Assembly (NCBI GenBank): GCA_029987315.1 | Contig: DALTVZ010000152.1 | Location: forward strand, 1 to 15,050 | Reading direction: 5' to 3' | Length of the DNA: 15,050 nt | Source: Methanocorpusculum sp. | GTDB taxonomy: Archaea; Halobacteriota; Methanomicrobia; Methanomicrobiales; Methanocorpusculaceae | In this document: positions 1 through 6,471 of the stretch, one piece after another | Layout of the letters: each line of letters begins with the position of its first letter | Numbering within the stretch: position 1 is the first letter of the stretch | Translations under genes and position numbers: made by a program | The notes under the pieces: model-generated | What the model saw: only the letters and a program-made list of their open reading frames with translations | Told to the model about the DNA's origin: nothing | Database searches by the model: none

Positions 1-1
1 C

Positions 2-403
2 CTCGTCGGTGAGATCCTATCCCGTTTTGAAAACAAGGGATTCAAGATCGTTGCCGCAAAATTCGGCATCCTTGCAGGGTCTGTTGTTGACAAGCACTAT
101 GAGGAACACCTCGCAAAACCCTTCTACCCGGGTATGAAAGCATACATCACGAGTGGACCGGTCTTCCGTTTTGTCCTCGAAGGTGACAATGTTGTTGCAA
201 CAGTTCGAAAAATGAATGGTGCAACAAACCCGACAGATGCTAACCCCGGAACAATCCGCGGAGACTTTGCACTGTCGATTGGAAAGAATGTCATCCATGC
301 AGCAGACTCTCCCGAGAGTGCAGCACGTGAGATCGGCATTCACTTTACTTCGTCCGAGCTTGTATCTTATACTAAGATCAACGAGTCCGAGCTCTACGAG
401 TAA
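2..403 (+). CDS. ndk: Nucleoside diphosphate kinase, 5'-truncated by the window edge
   Basis: Transfers the gamma-phosphate from ATP to nucleoside diphosphates through a phosphohistidine, balancing cytoplasmic NTP pools. The visible 133 residues begin LVGEIL, which in this family lies about 16 residues from the start, so only a short N-terminal piece is missing. Diagnostic stretches are present: the Kpn-loop and substrate region (KPFYPGMKAYITSGP), NPGTIRGDF, and the catalytic segment GKNVIHAADSPESAAREI, where the His of VIHAADS is the phosphorylated residue. The family's usual length of about 150 residues fits. The stop is TAA at 401-403, followed by a hairpin and T-run. In many archaea ndk closes a ribosomal protein cluster, but upstream DNA is not visible here. 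The identification is secure. Confidence 0.96.
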   Translation, partial: LVGEILSRFENKGFKIVAAKFGILAGSVVDKHYEEHLAKPFYPGMKAYITSGPVFRFVLEGDNVVATVRKMNGATNPTDANPGTIRGDFALSIGKNVIHAADSPESAAREIGIHFTSSELVSYTKINESELYE

Positions 404-413
404 GGCCAAATAA

Positions 414-442
414 TTGAGAATAACTCTCAACCAATCTTTTTT
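414..442 (+). terminator. Hairpin plus T-run terminator of ndk
   Basis: TTGAGA (414-419) and TCTCAA (425-430) form a perfect six-pair stem around a five-base loop. A run of six T follows at 437-442. It starts 11 bases after the ndk stop. The T-run alone would suffice as an archaeal terminator, and the hairpin makes it look intrinsic in the bacterial sense. Confidence 0.65.
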
Positions 443-499
443 GTATCACTTCAATCAGTGGCTTTTTGATGAAGAACCTGGTACAAGCCAACACTTTTG

Positions 500-508
500 A
501 AAAAAAAA
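500..508 (-). terminator. U-tract terminator of the thioredoxin reductase gene
   Basis: Nine consecutive A on the plus strand give a nine-base U-tract in the minus-strand transcript, starting three bases after the TAA stop. This is typical of archaeal U-rich termination. No hairpin precedes it. Confidence 0.55.
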
Positions 509-511
509 GAG

Positions 512-1705
512 TTAATTTTTGAGATAGTCATATGCAGAAAGAAGAGCTTTGACTCCTTCGCCAACCGATGTCGCGATTTGTTTGGCTTTGATGGAGGTCG
601 CATCGCCGGCCGCAAAAAATCCAGGAACATTGGTTTTGCAGTCGATATCAACAATGATCTCCTTATCAGGAGTCATGGCAACGAGTCCTTCAAATATTGC
701 GGTATTTGGATTAAAACCGATTCCCAGAAAGACGCCGTCGAGAGGGAGCTTTTCTTCGCCTTTTCCTAGAAGTGCAGAGATGCCCTGAGATTTTTTCAAA
801 ACCACATACTCAAGAAACTGGCCTCCACCAAACTCGGATACGGTATATCCTTTATGCACAACGATGTTCTTCTTTGTTTTGAGCCGCTCAACCAGTACCT
901 TATCCGCCTTGAGCTGACTTCGAACGATGAGGTGGATCTTTGCTGCGATATCGCTCAGTTCAAGAGCCATATCAACGGCTGTGTTTCCGCCGCCAATAAT
1001 GCCTATGACTTTATTTCGATATAGCGGTCCGTCACAAATCGTACAGATCGCAATACCTTTTCCGAGATACTCACCCTCACCTTTTGCTCCTGAGAGGCGG
1101 GATGACCTTCCAGTGGCCGCTAAAACAGCCTTTGCAGTGTAGTGGTTCCCGTTGAGTGTTTCGATAGAAAATAGATCATTCGTTTTGGATATACCGGTCA
1201 CCACATCCTCAACAAACATGCCAGCCGATTTTATTGTATGATCATAAATTTTAGTTATCAATTCACTACCGGAAATATCAGGAACGCCAGGATAGTTTTC
1301 TATAACATAACTCTGATTGACCATCCCCCCGATCGCTCCAGCTATCACGATCATATCCATACCTTTGCGGCCTCCATACATGGCGGCGGAAAGACCACCG
1401 GCCCCCGCCCCGACCACCACGAGATCATGATACGTAGAGACGCTAGGGATCGTCTTCACGGGTGACGGACCTTCAAGGATCTCCATCAATTTTTTGAGAT
1501 CGTCACCGACAACGATCTTGTCACCATCAATGACTGTGACAGGAACGCCCCGCTGACCGGATATCTCGATCATATGAGCTGCAGCTTTCGGATCAGCCCC
1601 CACATCAATATTGGTATATACAATATTTTTTTTATCAAGATGCGTTTTCAGTGCTTTACAGTGGGTACAACTAGGTAGCGAATACACAACCACTTCGTGA
1701 GACAT
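512..1705 (-). CDS. Glutaredoxin-like domain fused to thioredoxin reductase
   Basis: A 397-residue disulfide redox flavoprotein, probably cytoplasmic. Residues 1-78 are a glutaredoxin/NrdH-type thioredoxin fold with the redox motif C13-T-H-C16 and the cis-proline segment GVPVTVIDG. Residues 93-397 are a low-molecular-weight thioredoxin reductase: FAD-binding GAGAGG (99-104), redox-active C221-T-I-C224-DGP, second dinucleotide-binding GGGNTA (238-243) and closing FAD motif GFFAAGDAT (362-370). Free bacterial TrxR is about 310 residues, so the extra length is the fused N-terminal domain, which could pass electrons from the reductase in cis. The segment after the second Rossmann motif reads HLIVRSQLKADK rather than the HRRxxFR that binds the NADPH 2'-phosphate, so the electron donor may not be NADPH. 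The ATG at 1703-1705 has no Shine-Dalgarno sequence. A TTTTAA element centred 27 bases upstream suggests a leaderless transcript. Confidence 0.93.
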   Translation of the reverse strand: MSHEVVVYSLPSCTHCKALKTHLDKKNIVYTNIDVGADPKAAAHMIEISGQRGVPVTVIDGDKIVVGDDLKKLMEILEGPSPVKTIPSVSTYHDLVVVGAGAGGLSAAMYGGRKGMDMIVIAGAIGGMVNQSYVIENYPGVPDISGSELITKIYDHTIKSAGMFVEDVVTGISKTNDLFSIETLNGNHYTAKAVLAATGRSSRLSGAKGEGEYLGKGIAICTICDGPLYRNKVIGIIGGGNTAVDMALELSDIAAKIHLIVRSQLKADKVLVERLKTKKNIVVHKGYTVSEFGGGQFLEYVVLKKSQGISALLGKGEEKLPLDGVFLGIGFNPNTAIFEGLVAMTPDKEIIVDIDCKTNVPGFFAAGDATSIKAKQIATSVGEGVKALLSAYDYLKN

Positions 1706-1764
1706 AACAATCTGTCTGATGTCTGGGAATTAAAACTGTTGGTTCAAGACAATATGACCAGTAT

Positions 1765-1781
1765 GAAAAAGAGAAAGAAAG
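1765..1781 (-). terminator. Pyrimidine/U-rich tract after the OB-fold membrane protein gene
   Basis: Directly after the stop codon of the upstream gene the minus-strand transcript is almost purely C and U, ending in a five-U run. This is a plausible archaeal terminator. It separates this gene from the thioredoxin reductase gene 76 bases further on. Confidence 0.4.
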
Positions 1782-2345
1782 TTAATGATATTTTTTGATC
1801 TTCGTGGCGTCTGACGAGATGAGAGACTCATCCATCTCGAGCGGGGTCAATGTGTCGATTTTTTTCACACCTATTGCATGAACAACGTAGTCTCCTGCAA
1901 AGGCATATCGTTTGACGACCATACCAACGACCTCAATGTTATCGCCAACGCGAATGTCGATATCCAGCGGTGTCGAACGCTGAGCAACCACCGTTCCCGA
2001 ACCATCAAAAATCTTATAACCAGGGCGATTGATGAATCTGCCCTTTAGACTCTGGACAACACCTTCAACTCGTACAGCTTTCCCCTCCATTGCACGGCCG
2101 ATCTGTTTTATCCGACAGGGTTTTGATGCAACTTCGTATTCAGGGAGAAGATTAACATACTGTCTTCCAACACTGTAACTGTTAAAGAGAGGGATCACAA
2201 GCAAAAAGAGAGAGAGCGGGAACCCCCAATAAATGAACATGGGATCCTTGGTTGCAAAAAATGACCAGACAAAGAGTGCAAGGAAAAATGCGACGACAAT
2301 ATAATGCATAGGAGCCAAGCTGATTTTTACGCCTTTTATTTTCAT
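1782..2345 (-). CDS. Two-helix membrane protein with OB-fold-like soluble domain
   Basis: I do not recognise a named gene. The 187-residue product has two hydrophobic segments, about residues 12-30 and 35-54, separated by a short polar turn. Both termini therefore probably face the same side, likely the cytoplasm given the basic N-terminus (MKIKGVK). Residues 80-163 look like an OB-fold beta-barrel: VRVEGVVQSLKGRF, YKIFDGSGTVVAQ and VGDNIEVVGMVVKRYAF have the alternating strands and the 'G..V.V.G.V' pattern of tRNA/helicase-type or NfeD-like OB domains. The C-terminal tail (164-187) is charged. A membrane-tethered OB domain could bind nucleic acid or act as a protein-assembly module, and the sequence does not decide. 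The gene has its own upstream TATA-like element (CATATATTTAAC, about 2384-2395) and no clear Shine-Dalgarno sequence. Confidence 0.75.
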   Translation of the reverse strand: MKIKGVKISLAPMHYIVVAFFLALFVWSFFATKDPMFIYWGFPLSLFLLVIPLFNSYSVGRQYVNLLPEYEVASKPCRIKQIGRAMEGKAVRVEGVVQSLKGRFINRPGYKIFDGSGTVVAQRSTPLDIDIRVGDNIEVVGMVVKRYAFAGDYVVHAIGVKKIDTLTPLEMDESLISSDATKIKKYH

Positions 2346-2410
2346 GATATATACCGATCTTTAGTGATAGTGATATTTCTTAGGTTAAATATATGCATGT
2401 CTTGTAATGC

Positions 2411-2462
2411 AGAAAAAAAGAGATGGGTTGATAAGAGACGTAAGAATCACGCCGATCTTATC
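2411..2462 (-). terminator. Hairpin and U-tract terminator abutting the fdhC stop
   Basis: GATAAGA (2430-2436 on the plus strand) and TCTTATC (2456-2462) are perfect seven-base inverted repeats with a 19-base loop. The stem starts at the base immediately after the fdhC stop codon. Further downstream on the minus strand a seven-U run (2413-2419) follows. The arrangement suggests termination and/or 3'-end protection. Confidence 0.5.
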
Positions 2463-3317
2463 TTATTTTGTTTCACAAAGTGCACAGATTTCTGACTTGT
2501 AGCAGTAGTAATAGACGATTGCCATGAAGATGACAGCACCGACAATGTTACCAAGTGTTGCCCAGATAATGTTGTTCGTCCACATACCGACCCAGTTCAG
2601 ATTTTCAACTGTAGCTCCGGTGAATCCGTTTGTGATGATTGCTGCTGGGATGAAGTACATGTTTGCAACACAGTGTTCATATCCTGAGGCAACGAAAGCC
2701 ATGATCGGGAACCAGACACCCAGCATCTTACCGATTACATCGTCAGCTGCGAGGGCAAGGAAGAGTGACAGGCAGACGAGCCAGTTACAAAGGATTGCTT
2801 TCAAGAAACAGGAAAGAATACCCACTGCGCCGGTATAAGAAACTTTTGCAGTTCCAATGGCGATGGCACGGATACCAAATGCAGTCACTGTCGCGACACC
2901 AGCTGCGCTCCAGGAAGTATATGGACCATAGCTGACAAGGAATGCCATGAAGATGGATCCAATAAGGTTACCAACGTAGACGATGACCCAGAGATAAACG
3001 AGTCTGCTAATGCCAATATGACCCTGAAGGACTGCCATCGGGGCAAACATTGCATCGCCGGTAAAGAGTTCTGCACCGGTCAAAACGATGATAATTAAAC
3101 CGATCGGGAAAAGAGCACCAGTAACAAACTGACTGATACCTGCGCCGAATACTGCGGCGACGCCAGTTGATCCAACGGTCGCAAGGGCGGCACCCATTGC
3201 GATATATGCACCAGCAAGGAAAGCACGAACCAACATATTGAATGCTGGAAGATTAGCTTTCGTTTTGCCGGCCGTTCCAATTTTGACGCAGACCTGCGCC
3301 GGGTTGAATGTGACCAT
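2463..3317 (-). CDS. fdhC: Formate channel/transporter of the FNT family (FdhC type)
   Basis: A 284-residue pentameric-channel subunit expected to import formate across the cytoplasmic membrane for formate dehydrogenase and methanogenesis. FNT hallmarks are visible: the N-terminal signature KANLPAFNMLVRAFLAGAY, the second signature GSIFMAFLVSYG leading into the omega-loop region GPYTSWSAAG, and the conserved pore histidine in GYEHCVANMYFIP. Six hydrophobic helices can be traced and the C-terminus is short and cytoplasmic (YYYCYKSEICALCETK). I chose the ATG at 3315-3317 rather than an in-frame start five codons upstream, because GAGGTG lies about nine bases before it and MVTFNPAQV resembles methanogen FdhC N-termini. 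No formate dehydrogenase gene is in the window. The divergent neighbours are moeA genes, which make the molybdenum or tungsten cofactor that enzyme needs. Nitrite transport is the family alternative but unlikely in a methanogen. Confidence 0.93.
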   Translation of the reverse strand: MVTFNPAQVCVKIGTAGKTKANLPAFNMLVRAFLAGAYIAMGAALATVGSTGVAAVFGAGISQFVTGALFPIGLIIIVLTGAELFTGDAMFAPMAVLQGHIGISRLVYLWVIVYVGNLIGSIFMAFLVSYGPYTSWSAAGVATVTAFGIRAIAIGTAKVSYTGAVGILSCFLKAILCNWLVCLSLFLALAADDVIGKMLGVWFPIMAFVASGYEHCVANMYFIPAAIITNGFTGATVENLNWVGMWTNNIIWATLGNIVGAVIFMAIVYYYCYKSEICALCETK

Positions 3318-3387
3318 AAATAAACACCTCACAATCCGATCAGGAAAATACCTAACCGCATTGCGCTATTTTCTGATTGGAGCAGTC

Positions 3388-3398
3388 TATATTTAAAT
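3388..3398 (-). promoter_or_regulatory. Putative TATA box of fdhC
   Basis: The minus strand reads ATTTAAATATA, close to the archaeal TATA consensus. Transcription would start near 3366, leaving a leader of about 50 bases that ends in the GAGGTG ribosome-binding site before the ATG at 3317. Confidence 0.5.
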
Positions 3399-3410
3399 CA
3401 TACCAATTAA

Positions 3411-3426
3411 CATGATGATTCATGAT
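3411..3426. repeat. Tandem CATGAT direct repeat upstream of the fdhC TATA box
   Basis: CATGAT occurs at 3411-3416 and again at 3421-3426, ten bases start to start, about one helical turn. It lies just upstream of the fdhC TATA element in the direction of fdhC transcription, where an activator would bind. The regulatory role is inference; the repeat itself is seen directly. Confidence 0.4.
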
Positions 3427-3522
3427 AAGCCCAAACAATGTTTCAAGAGATCTATTAAATAATAAATATATACTATTAATATTAATAAAATTAATTTGAT
3501 TGACTCCCCCGATTTTTTTGAA

Positions 3523-3538
3523 TGCGCGTATATGCGCA
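3523..3538. promoter_or_regulatory. 16-base near-perfect palindrome, candidate operator
   Basis: TGCGCGTATATGCGCA has seven of eight symmetric pairs matched, with only the pair 3528/3533 failing. It stands out as GC-rich arms in an AT-rich region and lies midway between the fdhC and moeA promoters. A dimeric regulator could bind here. I cannot name the protein. Confidence 0.4.
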
Positions 3539-3742
3539 AAATACTCGGATATTTTATTGATCTGTGTCTTAGTACTGAGTGTGGTCTCACAACTAACCTA
3601 AAGATAGGCCAGCCAAGAAATCATTCTGATGTCCGGGAGTAAATGCACACCCACCATCTGCAAAGGAACAAGACTGATTTTTTGCCATGTGGCTTCATAT
3701 GAACATCGTACGCTAACATTAAAAGTCTGGAAAAACCACTCC

Positions 3743-3750
3743 ATATATAA
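3743..3750 (+). promoter_or_regulatory. Putative TATA box of the moeA operon
   Basis: ATATATAA lies about 53 bases before the GTG start at 3800. It would place the transcript start near 3774 and give a leader of about 26 bases containing the AGAGGA ribosome-binding site at 3788-3793. A second weaker A/T element at 3769-3777 is too close to the start to fit that site. Confidence 0.5.
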
Positions 3751-3799
3751 TGAAGAGAACGTCCGATCCATATATGATAATGCACGCAGAGGAACGTCC

Positions 3800-5002
3800 G
3801 TGAGATTTCTCAAACTCGTTTCTGTTGAGGTAGCAGAAGATAAACTTCTCTCGCTTGCAAAACTCCTGCCGGCAGAGTATATCGCCCTGGACGATGCATC
3901 AGGAAGGATCTTAGCAGAACCCGTATACGCCCCAGCAGATATTCCCGGATTTGATCGATCGGTAAAAGACGGATACGCTGTACGATCCAAAGATACGCTG
4001 GGGTCTGTTGAACTGCGCCCAAATCTTTTGCGGATGACTGGAAAAATAGCAATGGGTGAAAACAACTCAGGCAGTATCTCAGAAAAAGAAGCAAAATATA
4101 TCCCGACCGGGGGTGTGATGCCCAAAGGAGCAGACTCAGTCATAATGCAGGAGCAGGTCGAACTCGCGGGAACAACGCTACTCGTCAAAGGCGCGGTGAA
4201 CCCAGGACTTGACGTGCTAAAGTACAATGAAGATTTTTCTAAAGGTGAGGAGGTATTCTCAGCAGGCAACATCATAACCGCACAAACAGCCGGTGTTCTT
4301 GCAGCGTTTGGACTCGACCCGATCCTTGTCAGAAAACGCCCGCGGGTCGGGATCATCTCGACAGGAAATGAACTTATATCTCCGAGAAAGACGCCCGAGA
4401 TCGGACAAATACGCGATGCAAATACCTCCCTATTACGGGCGTTCATGACGGAAAACGGAGCAGACCCCGTATTTTACGGGATCATCAGAGACGAGATGGA
4501 TGTACTTCGGTCGGTACTTGCCAAAGCAGCAGCGGAATGTGATCTGGTCATCCTGTCAGGAGGAAGCTCTAAAGATGAGCGGGACGTTACCTCTAGAGTG
4601 ATCGAAGATCTCGGAAAGATCCATGTCCACGGCGTCTCGGTTGCCCCGGGAAAACCCACTATCGTAGGGAGTGTTCATGAGGTCCCGGTTTTAGGTCTTC
4701 CCGGACACCCGGCTTCAACCTATATGATCGCAACACTCTTCGTAGGCCCCCTGCTCATGAAAATGACAGGAGCAGTTCGGAAAACACAGAGCATAAAAGC
4801 CCGCATTTCCACGAGTTTCCCTTCGGAGAAAGGGAGGGTCGATCTCATCAGAGTCAAACTTCTCCCAAACGGCGATATTGAGCCAGTTCTTGGAAAATCC
4901 GGGCTATTGAACACTCTCGTCAAAAGTGACGGATACATCAGGGTCCCCGCCGGACTCGACGGATATGAACCCGGAGAAGTTGTGGAGGTATACTTATGGT
5001 AA
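3800..5002 (+). CDS. moeA: Molybdopterin molybdenumtransferase MoeA, first of two paralogues
   Basis: Inserts molybdate or tungstate into adenylylated molybdopterin, the last common step of Mo/W cofactor synthesis in the cytoplasm. I chose the GTG at 3800 because AGAGGA sits seven bases upstream and the resulting 400 residues equal the family's usual length; the 57 in-frame codons before it show no MoeA similarity. Motifs run in order: SVKDGYAV (54-61, Asp57 matching the catalytic Asp of MDGYA), PTGGVMPKGADSV (102-114), GIISTGNEL (184-192), GQIRDANT (202-209), SGGSSKDERD (253-262), and GVSVAPGKPT then GLPGHPAS (278-306) of the MogA-like domain. Domain IV follows (about 330-400). Its stop overlaps the start of the next moeA by seven bases, so the two are cotranslated. 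A role in formate dehydrogenase or formylmethanofuran dehydrogenase maturation is inferred from biology and the adjacent fdhC. Confidence 0.93.
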   Translation: MRFLKLVSVEVAEDKLLSLAKLLPAEYIALDDASGRILAEPVYAPADIPGFDRSVKDGYAVRSKDTLGSVELRPNLLRMTGKIAMGENNSGSISEKEAKYIPTGGVMPKGADSVIMQEQVELAGTTLLVKGAVNPGLDVLKYNEDFSKGEEVFSAGNIITAQTAGVLAAFGLDPILVRKRPRVGIISTGNELISPRKTPEIGQIRDANTSLLRAFMTENGADPVFYGIIRDEMDVLRSVLAKAAAECDLVILSGGSSKDERDVTSRVIEDLGKIHVHGVSVAPGKPTIVGSVHEVPVLGLPGHPASTYMIATLFVGPLLMKMTGAVRKTQSIKARISTSFPSEKGRVDLIRVKLLPNGDIEPVLGKSGLLNTLVKSDGYIRVPAGLDGYEPGEVVEVYLW

Positions 5003-6471
5003 AACGCTATCTTGACCAGATCACTCTCGAGAAAGCAGTTGAAATGATCCAAAAAATCCCGCCGTTCATCGGATCGAGACATCTCGCTCTGGAAGATTCC
5101 TCCGGGCACATCCTCGCAGAATCCTTATATGCTAAATACTCTGTCCCGGAGGTGCCGACAGCGGCGATGGACGGATTTGCAGTTCGGTCTCAAGAGACCT
5201 CATCGGCCGGCGATCAAGACCCGGTAACTCTCACAAATTTTGAGCGGGTCAATACAGGAAATGTCATCGCAAAAGAGTTTGACACGGTGGTAAAAGTTGA
5301 GGATGCATGGTTTGAAGGAAACGAGCCAACCAAGATCATCATCAGAAAAAGCATCAACCCGGGAACAAACGTTCGGCCGGTCGGAGAGGATATCAAGAAG
5401 GATCAGATGATCCTGCCAGCAGGTTCGAAGATCCTTCCATTCAATATCGGAGCGATCGCGACGTATGGGTTCACCTCGGTCAAGGTAAAACGGATTCTTG
5501 TTGGGATCATCCCTACCGGAACTGAACTGATCACCCCTGGCACGCGGCCTGCTCCCGGCCAGGTCGTCGAAAGTAATACATTAATGGCAGAGGTATACCT
5601 TCGGCAGTTTGGCGCTGACGTCGTCAGATATCCCCCTGTAACAGACAACAAGGTACTCATTCGGGGAGCTTTGGAAAAAGCAGCAGATGAATGCGACATC
5701 ATCATCGTCTCAGCCGGCTCCTCGGCCGGAACAAAAGATTTCACGGCATCGGTGATCTCCGAGATGGGCAAACTGTTGTTTCACGGCATATCAATAAAAC
5801 CGGGAAAACCCGCCATGGTCGGGATCATCAATAAAAAACCGGTGTTCGGTCTTCCTGGATATCCTCTGGCGGCTCAGACGGTATTACGAGTCCTCGTTTC
5901 AACACTGCTGGGCAGCTGGGGATGGAGCGGGCCTGAACAAAAAACCATACCTATCGTTCTTGGTTCTCCAGTCGCATCAGACGGGGGTGTCGATGAGTTC
6001 AGCCTCTATGCGGCCGCACGTATCAATGGCCATTACACAGGGATTCCTCTCTCTCGGGGAGCTAGTGTGCAGATGACCGGAGTTCGAAGCAACTGTATCG
6101 TGCATATTCCCCTCGGCGTCGAAGGCTATGAAACGGGAGAGGTGGTGAACGCACTGCTGTTGGTCGACGAAGAAGAACTTGACCAGACGGTCCTTATTTG
6201 CGGTGTAGATGACATATCACTGGAACATCTCACCGAGATATGCATGAAAGAAAAAATCAGGATCCGCTTGGGACCCGCAAGCGGGATTTCCGCCCTTATG
6301 CTTCTTGGAAATGGGGCATGTCATCTGGCATGCGTTTCAAACGAGGAGGATTGTTCGATCTGCGGCATCGAGTATCAAACAAAAGATCTCGGGAGCCTTC
6401 GTCTCGTCACAAAGAAAGATATCACCGATAAAAAAGTGAGAAGAGTGCTGGAACTTGCAGTAGAAATTTAA
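4996..6471 (+). CDS. moeA: Second MoeA paralogue with a short Cys-rich C-terminal extension
   Basis: A 491-residue MoeA-family protein translated from an ATG inside the end of the first moeA (ATGGTAA overlap), with GGAGGT six bases upstream. The MoeA body (about 1-393) carries AAMDGFAV (56-63), GIIPTGTEL (170-178), GQVVESNT (188-195), SAGSSAGTKDF (239-249), GISIKPGKP (264-272) and GLPGYPLAAQ (285-294). Residues 395-491 are additional. In many archaea a MoeA copy is fused to a periplasmic-binding-protein-like domain giving about 620-640 residues. Here ICGVDDISLEHLTE and LGPASGISALMLLGNG resemble the start of that domain, but most of it is absent. The extension has six cysteines (402, 416, 442, 446, 453, 456), including CxxC at 453-456. 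Tandem MoeA copies are often proposed to divide Mo and W insertion; that split is inference here. Its stop codon overlaps the convergent neighbour's stop. Confidence 0.9.
   Translation: MVKRYLDQITLEKAVEMIQKIPPFIGSRHLALEDSSGHILAESLYAKYSVPEVPTAAMDGFAVRSQETSSAGDQDPVTLTNFERVNTGNVIAKEFDTVVKVEDAWFEGNEPTKIIIRKSINPGTNVRPVGEDIKKDQMILPAGSKILPFNIGAIATYGFTSVKVKRILVGIIPTGTELITPGTRPAPGQVVESNTLMAEVYLRQFGADVVRYPPVTDNKVLIRGALEKAADECDIIIVSAGSSAGTKDFTASVISEMGKLLFHGISIKPGKPAMVGIINKKPVFGLPGYPLAAQTVLRVLVSTLLGSWGWSGPEQKTIPIVLGSPVASDGGVDEFSLYAAARINGHYTGIPLSRGASVQMTGVRSNCIVHIPLGVEGYETGEVVNALLLVDEEELDQTVLICGVDDISLEHLTEICMKEKIRIRLGPASGISALMLLGNGACHLACVSNEEDCSICGIEYQTKDLGSLRLVTKKDITDKKVRRVLELAVEI

Larger units (their letters stand above)
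3318..3799. other. 482-base intergenic control region between fdhC and moeA
   Basis: No convincing gene lies here. The stretch is AT-rich, most strongly at 3455-3500, and diverges into fdhC (minus) and moeA (plus). It holds an fdhC TATA element (3388-3398), tandem CATGAT repeats one helical turn apart (3411-3416, 3421-3426), a perfect 12-base palindrome ATTAATATTAAT (3475-3486), a 16-base near-palindrome TGCGCGTATATGCGCA (3523-3538), a small hairpin CCTA-AAGA-TAGG (3597-3608) and a moeA TATA element (3743-3750). The frame open upstream of moeA (3629-3799) is rich in Cys, His, Arg and Asn and does not look translated. Confidence 0.7.

Noticed and set aside
3455..3500. AT-rich stretch with a 12-base palindrome as a replication origin
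   Set aside because: No origin recognition box repeats or adjacent cdc6/orc1 gene; ordinary promoter AT-richness explains it.
3625..3677. C/D-box-like guide RNA upstream of moeA (TGATG, then CTGA followed by a T-run)
   Set aside because: The C box is imperfect, no D'/C' pair occurs at the expected 12-base distances, and no terminal stem is present.
3629..3799. Possible N-terminal extension of 57 residues on the first MoeA
   Set aside because: The encoded sequence has no MoeA similarity, contains the predicted promoter, and a GTG with a good ribosome-binding site gives the standard 400-residue protein.
3598..4446. Long open frame antisense to moeA
   Set aside because: It mirrors moeA codon structure, has a Ser/Pro/Arg-rich low-complexity translation and no motif or start signal.
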